Positions 42,846 to 47,237 of a stretch of 47,237 bases of DNA are shown here, one piece after another. Position 1 is the first letter of the stretch. Each line of letters begins with the position of its first letter. This DNA is from Gordonia lacunae (lineage in GTDB: Bacteria > Actinomycetota > Actinomycetes > Mycobacteriales > Mycobacteriaceae). Below the pieces are notes generated by a model. It was not told the origin of the DNA. It saw only the letters and a program-made list of their open reading frames with translations, and did not search any database. The stretch lies in the NCBI RefSeq assembly GCF_002149015.1, contig NZ_NGFO01000035.1, forward strand, positions 1-47,237, read 5' to 3'. Made by a program: the position numbers and the translations under genes.

Positions 42846-45626
42846 GTGAGTCCAGCGCAGAGTTCCCCGGCAACGACCCCCGCCACGGCACCCGGATCGA
42901 CGGGTGCACCGACACCCCGCGCCAAGGGCAAGACCAAGCAGCCGGTGTTGATGCTGCTCGACGGGCACTCCCTCGCCTACCGGGCGTTCTTCGCGCTACC
43001 CGCGGAGAACTTCAAGACGCATTCCGGCCAGACGACCAACGCCGTCTACGGCTTCACCTCGATGCTGATCAACCTGCTGCGCGACGAGGAGCCCACGCAT
43101 ATCGCCGCCGCCTTCGACGTCTCACGGAAGACCTTCCGGTCGGAGATGTATCCCGAGTACAAGGCGCAGCGATCGAAGTCGCCCGACGAGTTCAACGGCC
43201 AGGTCGATCTCACCAAGGAGGTCCTGGATGCGCTGGGTGTCTCGGTGCTGGCCATCGAGGGCTACGAGGCCGACGACATCATCGCGACCCTGGCGACCCG
43301 GGCGCGTGAGGACGGATACAAGGTCCTGATCGTCACCGGGGACCGCGACTCACTGCAACTCGTCGATTCCTCGACGACCGTGCTCTACCCGCGCAAGGGA
43401 GTCTCCGACCTCACGCGCTTCACGCCCGAGGAGGTCGAGAAGAAGTACGGTCTCACCCCCACCCAGTACCCCGACTACGCGGCGTTGCGCGGCGACCCCA
43501 GCGACAACCTGCCCGGGATTCCCGGAGTCGGCGAGAAGACCGCCTCCAAGTGGATCCGCGAATACGGATCGCTCGCCGCGCTCGTCGACCATGTCGACGA
43601 GGTCAAGGGCAAGGTGGGCGACGCGTTGCGCGCGCATCTGGCGTCGGTGCAGACCAATCGGCAGCTCACCGAGCTCGTCCGGGACATGCAGCTGCCGGCG
43701 TCTCCCGACGACCTGGCGATGGTGGGGTGGGACCGCGACCGCATCCATCAGCTCTTCGACGACCTGGAGTTCCGGGTCCTCCGGGATCGGCTCTTCTCGA
43801 CGCTGAGTTCCGTTGAGCCCGAGGCGGAAGCGGGTTTCGACCTCGACGGTGCGGTCCTGGGCGCCGGCGAGGTCGCCGGTTGGCTCACCGACCACGCCCG
43901 CACCGGACGCGTCGGTCTCGCCGTGACCGCGCCGCACGTCGTCGTCGGGTCCGACCCGACGGGCGTGGCGATCGCGGCGGCCGACGGATCGTCGGCCTAT
44001 GTCGACGTCACCGCGCTGAGCCCGGAAGACGAGGCGGCACTGGGAGAGTGGTTTGCCGACCCATCGGCACTCAAGGCGGTCCACGAGGCGAAGTGGGCCG
44101 TGCACGCACTCCGCTCGCGCGGGTGGAAGCTCGACGGTGTCACCAGTGACACCTCGCTCGCGGCCTACCTCGTCCGGCCCGGACAGCGCACCTTCAACCT
44201 CGACGACCTCGCCCTGCGATACCTGCGTCGCGAACTGCGCGCCGACGGCGGCCCGGGCGACGGCCAGATGTCCCTGCTCGACGACGATTCCGACGGCCGC
44301 GTCGCCGAACAGCACATGCTCGAGGCACGTGCGGTCCAGGAGCTCGCCGACACGCTGGACACGGAACTGGACCGGATCGACTCCAAGCCCCTGCTGACCG
44401 AGATGGAGTTGCCGCTGTCGTTCGTGCTGGCCGACGCCGAGGCGGCGGGTATCGCGGTCGACGTCGATCACTTCGGCGCCCTCGAGCGGATGTTCGCCGA
44501 CCGGATCCGCGCCGCGGCGGAAGCGGCGTACGAGGTCATCGGGGAGCAGATCAACCTCGGCTCACCCAAGCAGTTGCAGACCGTCCTCTTCGACAAGCTG
44601 GACATGCCGAAGACGAAGAAGACCAAGACCGGTTACACCACCGACGCCGACGCACTGCAGTCTCTCTACGAGAAGACCGAACACCCTTTCCTCGCACACC
44701 TTCTCGAGCATCGCGATGCGACACGGTTGAAGGTCACCGTCGACGGCTTGCTGAAGTCGGTCGCCGACGACGGGCGAATCCACACGACGTTCAATCAGAC
44801 GATCGCCGCGACCGGGCGACTCTCGTCCACCGAGCCGAATCTGCAGAACATCCCGGTGCGCACGGAGGCGGGTCGCGAGATCCGGCGCGGCTTCGTCGTC
44901 GGCGCCGACACCGCTACCGGTGTTCCCTACGACTGCCTCATGACTGCCGACTACAGCCAGATCGAGATGCGGATCATGGCCCATCTGTCGGAGGATGCGG
45001 GCCTGATCGAGGCGTTCAACACCGGTGAGGATCTCCACAACTTCGTCGGGTCGCGCGCCTTCGGGGTGCCGATCGACGAGGTCACCACCGAGATGCGGCA
45101 CCGCGTGAAGGCCATGTCGTACGGACTCGCCTACGGCCTCAGTGCCTTCGGGCTCGCGGCCCAGCTCAAGATCAGTCGCGATGAGGCCAAGGAGCAGATG
45201 GAGGCGTATTTCGCTCGGTTCGGCGGAGTGCGCGACTACCTGCACGACGTCGTCGCCGAGGCCCGCCGCAACGAGTACACCGCGACCCTGTTCGGCAGGC
45301 GTCGCTACCTGCCCGACCTGAACAGCGACAACTGGCAGCGTCGACAGTCCGCGGAGCGCATGGCGCTCAACGCGCCCATCCAGGGCACCGCTGCGGACAT
45401 CATCAAGGTCGCGATGATCAACGTCCACAAGCGTCTCGCCGCCGAAGGTCTCACATCGCGAACCCTTCTCCAGGTCCACGACGAACTCGTGATCGAGGTC
45501 GCCGCCGGCGAGCGGGACGCCGTCGAAGCGGTTGTGCGCGAAGAGATGGGCAACGCCATCACCCTGTCGGTCCCGCTGGAGGTCTCGGTCGGCTTCGGTC
45601 GGTCGTGGGACGACGCAGCGCACTGA
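42846..45626 (+). CDS. polA: DNA polymerase I
   Basis: A 926-residue family A polymerase for gap filling and Okazaki-fragment maturation. The 5' nuclease domain (about 35-320) has LLDGHSLAYRAFFALP, YEADDIIATLA and VTGDRDSLQLV. The central 3'-5' exonuclease-like domain (about 340-520) lacks the DEDD acidic residues, so proofreading is unlikely, as in mycobacteria. The polymerase domain has motif A DYSQIEMRIMAHL, motif B RHRVKAMSYGLAYGLSAFG and motif C QVHDELVIE. The GTG at 42846 gives SPAQSSPATT as N-terminus; TAGACT 8 nt upstream suggests a nearly leaderless message. Its stop overlaps the next gene by 1 nt (TGATG). Confidence 0.97.
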   Translation: MSPAQSSPATTPATAPGSTGAPTPRAKGKTKQPVLMLLDGHSLAYRAFFALPAENFKTHSGQTTNAVYGFTSMLINLLRDEEPTHIAAAFDVSRKTFRSEMYPEYKAQRSKSPDEFNGQVDLTKEVLDALGVSVLAIEGYEADDIIATLATRAREDGYKVLIVTGDRDSLQLVDSSTTVLYPRKGVSDLTRFTPEEVEKKYGLTPTQYPDYAALRGDPSDNLPGIPGVGEKTASKWIREYGSLAALVDHVDEVKGKVGDALRAHLASVQTNRQLTELVRDMQLPASPDDLAMVGWDRDRIHQLFDDLEFRVLRDRLFSTLSSVEPEAEAGFDLDGAVLGAGEVAGWLTDHARTGRVGLAVTAPHVVVGSDPTGVAIAAADGSSAYVDVTALSPEDEAALGEWFADPSALKAVHEAKWAVHALRSRGWKLDGVTSDTSLAAYLVRPGQRTFNLDDLALRYLRRELRADGGPGDGQMSLLDDDSDGRVAEQHMLEARAVQELADTLDTELDRIDSKPLLTEMELPLSFVLADAEAAGIAVDVDHFGALERMFADRIRAAAEAAYEVIGEQINLGSPKQLQTVLFDKLDMPKTKKTKTGYTTDADALQSLYEKTEHPFLAHLLEHRDATRLKVTVDGLLKSVADDGRIHTTFNQTIAATGRLSSTEPNLQNIPVRTEAGREIRRGFVVGADTATGVPYDCLMTADYSQIEMRIMAHLSEDAGLIEAFNTGEDLHNFVGSRAFGVPIDEVTTEMRHRVKAMSYGLAYGLSAFGLAAQLKISRDEAKEQMEAYFARFGGVRDYLHDVVAEARRNEYTATLFGRRRYLPDLNSDNWQRRQSAERMALNAPIQGTAADIIKVAMINVHKRLAAEGLTSRTLLQVHDELVIEVAAGERDAVEAVVREEMGNAITLSVPLEVSVGFGRSWDDAAH

Positions 45627-46711
45627 TGGGTGTGTCCGAGAGAAGATTCGGCGTCCTCACCGGCGACGGGATCGGACCGGAGATCGTGCCCGCGGCCGTC
45701 GCGATCGCGGACGCGGCCGCCGCCGCGGAGTTGATCCAGATCGACTGGCAGGAACTGCCTTTCGGGTTATCGGCCATCGCCTCCCACGGCGACCCGGTGC
45801 CCGCGCAGACGTTGTCGGCTCTCGACGGGCTCGGATTCTGGATCGTCGGACCCCACGACTCGGCCGCCTACCCGCCGGGTCACGGCGATCGGACGCCGGG
45901 AGCGACGCTCCGGACACGCTACGAGCTGTTCGCGAATCTCCGTCCGGCCCGGGCCTTCACAGGAGTCCCGGCGCTCCGGCCGGACATCGACGTACTGATC
46001 GTGCGGGAGAACACCGAGGGCTTCTACGCCGATCGCAACATGGCGGCCGGCAGTGGAGAATTCATGCCGACGCCCGACGTTGCGCTCGCGGTCGGGCTCG
46101 TCACACGCGCTGCGTCGGAGCGAATCGCGCGGGTCGCGTGCGCCGCGGCGATCGAACGGGCGGGTTCCGGCCGCCGGCCACAATTGACGATCGTGCACAA
46201 GGCGAACGTGCTGCGCATGACGACCGGCCTGTTCCGGGACGCGTGCCGGGACGTCGCCGCCGAGTTCCCCGAGATCGAGGTGTCCGAGCAACACGTCGAT
46301 GCCATGGCGGCCCTGCTGGTTCGGCGTCCCGCCGACTTCGACGTCCTCGTCACCGAGAACCTCTTCGGCGACGTACTCTCCGACCTCGCCGGAGAGCTCG
46401 CCGGTTCGCTGGGCATCGCCGGTTCGGTCAACAGCTCGGAATCACGGGTGATGGCGCAGGCGACCCACGGTGCGGCGCCCGACATCGCCGGGCGCGGTAT
46501 CGCGAACCCCGTCGCGATGATCGCCTCGGTGGCAATGGGATTCCGGCGCCACGGTCAGATGACCGACGACGCGGCACTCGTCGCGGCCGGCGCCCGGATC
46601 GACGCCGCGGTCGCCGACACGCTCGCGCACACCGCAACTCGTGATCTCGGCGGTGACGCCACCACCGCGGAATTCGCGGCCGCCGTGGTCCGGCGCGTCG
46701 CGGAACACTGA
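45626..46711 (+). CDS. Isocitrate/isopropylmalate dehydrogenase-family enzyme
   Basis: A 361-residue beta-decarboxylating dehydrogenase. GVLTGDGIGPEIVPAAVAIA opens the fold. DVLIVRENTEGFYADRN is the substrate loop, TIVHKANVLRMTTGLF carries the Lys, and VTENLFGDVLSDLAGELAGS supplies the Asp residues for the metal. The Glu-Asn-Thr-Glu loop differs from that of true 3-isopropylmalate dehydrogenases, so it may act on isocitrate, homoisocitrate, tartrate/malate or another 2-hydroxyacid. The ATG at 45626 overlaps the polA stop, so it is probably co-transcribed with polA although no functional link is evident. The C-terminus is complete. Confidence 0.9.
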   Translation: MGVSERRFGVLTGDGIGPEIVPAAVAIADAAAAAELIQIDWQELPFGLSAIASHGDPVPAQTLSALDGLGFWIVGPHDSAAYPPGHGDRTPGATLRTRYELFANLRPARAFTGVPALRPDIDVLIVRENTEGFYADRNMAAGSGEFMPTPDVALAVGLVTRAASERIARVACAAAIERAGSGRRPQLTIVHKANVLRMTTGLFRDACRDVAAEFPEIEVSEQHVDAMAALLVRRPADFDVLVTENLFGDVLSDLAGELAGSLGIAGSVNSSESRVMAQATHGAAPDIAGRGIANPVAMIASVAMGFRRHGQMTDDAALVAAGARIDAAVADTLAHTATRDLGGDATTAEFAAAVVRRVAEH

Positions 46712-46862
46712 CGGCGCTTCTGATCCGAGAGAACCACAGACCCGCCGGCCCCTCTGCTCACCGACCCGAAGTATCCAGCCACCCTCAGGGAGCCGAGAAC
46801 TCGGCCACTCGCACTCGCGCGCGGTGCTCTCATGGGCCACGACGTCCGCCACGCCGCAGACA

Positions 46863-46938
46863 CTGAGGAGCGCCCGGACCCTGCGGAAGCGCCACCTATC
46901 CGCTCCCTGAGGAGCGCCCGGACCCTGCGGAAGCGCCA
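46863..46938. repeat. 32-bp direct repeat pair
   Basis: CTGAGGAGCGCCCGGACCCT followed by GCGGAAGCGCCA occurs at 46863-46894 and 46907-46938, identical over 32 bp, with a 12-nt gap. It shares the GAGGAGCGC core with the tandem repeats at 1-143. Upstream, 46786-46826 resembles 205-238. The gap 46712-46945 contains no other supported feature. Confidence 0.8.
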
Positions 46939-46945
46939 GGCGGAT

Positions 46946-47237
46946 TCAACCGGTCGCTGCAACAGCGGGATCGGTTGGTCCTGATCGTAGTAGTTCGTCG
47001 AGTTTGTAGGCGGGGCTGCGCCAACCGTGTCGTTTGCGGGGCCGGCCATTGAGTTCGGCGGCCACGTTGGCCAGGATCCCCGGCCCGTGAAACGACAGGT
47101 CGGTTCCCTTGGGGAAGTACTGGCGCAGCAGGCCGTTGGTGTTCTCGTTGCTGCCTCGCTGCCAGGGGCTGTGCGGGTCGGCAAAGTAGATCGGCAGCCC
47201 GGTCGCCTCGGTGATCGCGGTGTGCAACGCCATCTCC
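46946..47237 (-). CDS. IS30-family transposase, C-terminal part (runs off the window)
   Basis: The last 97 or so codons of a transposase; the N-terminus lies beyond 47237, so the Met at 47233 is internal. IYFADPHSPWQRGSNENTNG followed by LLRQYFPKGTDLS is the IS30-family DDE end, with the catalytic Glu in NENTNGLL. The segment ELNGRPRKRHGWRSPAY is the usual IS30 tail. The frame is intact to its stop at 46946. Terminal inverted repeats could not be identified with confidence in 46700-46945. Confidence 0.9.
   Translation of the reverse strand, partial: EMALHTAITEATGLPIYFADPHSPWQRGSNENTNGLLRQYFPKGTDLSFHGPGILANVAAELNGRPRKRHGWRSPAYKLDELLRSGPTDPAVAATG

Overview
The window is high-GC actinobacterial DNA. 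Several blocks point to the Mycobacteriales, most probably Gordonia or a close relative: an Rv0250c-Rv0247c-like sdh1 operon, a pdtaR (Rv1626-like) gene beside a short tRNA-Leu(CAA), then polA, an NDMA-type alcohol dehydrogenase, and many GTG starts and 4-nt ATGA/GTGA overlaps. The genus is an inference from gene content and from the style of the intergenic repeats.

Layout. 1-207: 40-bp tandem repeats and a palindromic element. 307-2766: aquaporin, pirin and a DUF1345-type membrane protein, all on the minus strand. 2873-6737: small protein, membrane anchor, flavoprotein and Fe-S subunit of succinate dehydrogenase 1. 6801-9832: aldo/keto reductase divergent from a TetR regulator, then an acyl-CoA dehydrogenase. 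10075-13402: a coupled WcbI / GT-B glycosyltransferase / GT2 glycosyltransferase trio, probably for a surface glycan. 13470-13998: a damaged tRNA-Leu copy and an AraC-regulator fragment. 14123-16795: LysR regulator divergent from an SDR and an NTF2-like protein.

17070-30619 is a complete phenylacetate (paa) catabolon. The minus arm is paaR and paaZ-ethD-paaI. The plus arm is paaJ-paaF-paaH-paaG and paaABCDE-paaK, followed by an AraC regulator. PaaK activates phenylacetate, PaaABC(D)E epoxidises the CoA ester, PaaG isomerises to the oxepin, PaaZ opens the ring, and PaaF/PaaH/PaaJ finish beta-oxidation to acetyl-CoA and succinyl-CoA, which feeds the TCA cycle. Three near-identical ACCnACC-GAAn palindromes precede paaZ, paaJ and paaA and are probable PaaR operators. 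30686-33314 holds an NDMA-type alcohol dehydrogenase and an aldehyde dehydrogenase that could supply phenylacetate from an aromatic alcohol or aldehyde. A DUF3500 lipoprotein follows.

35220-35296 is an intact tRNA-Leu(CAA). Its 3' 60 bp is repeated (59/60) at 13469-13528, so the about 21.7-kb segment carrying the paa catabolon looks like an island inserted at a tRNA 3' end, although no integrase is visible. 35409-46711: pdtaR, a livK plus livHMGF branched-chain amino acid-type ABC transporter with unusual N-terminal extensions, a GNAT enzyme, polA and an isocitrate/isopropylmalate dehydrogenase-family gene. The right edge has a short repeat pair and the C-terminal part of an IS30-family transposase.

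I saw no CRISPR array, rRNA or intact integrase. The most notable observations are the tRNA-bounded catabolic segment, the three-operator PaaR regulon and the class-I-shaped tRNA with a CAA anticodon.
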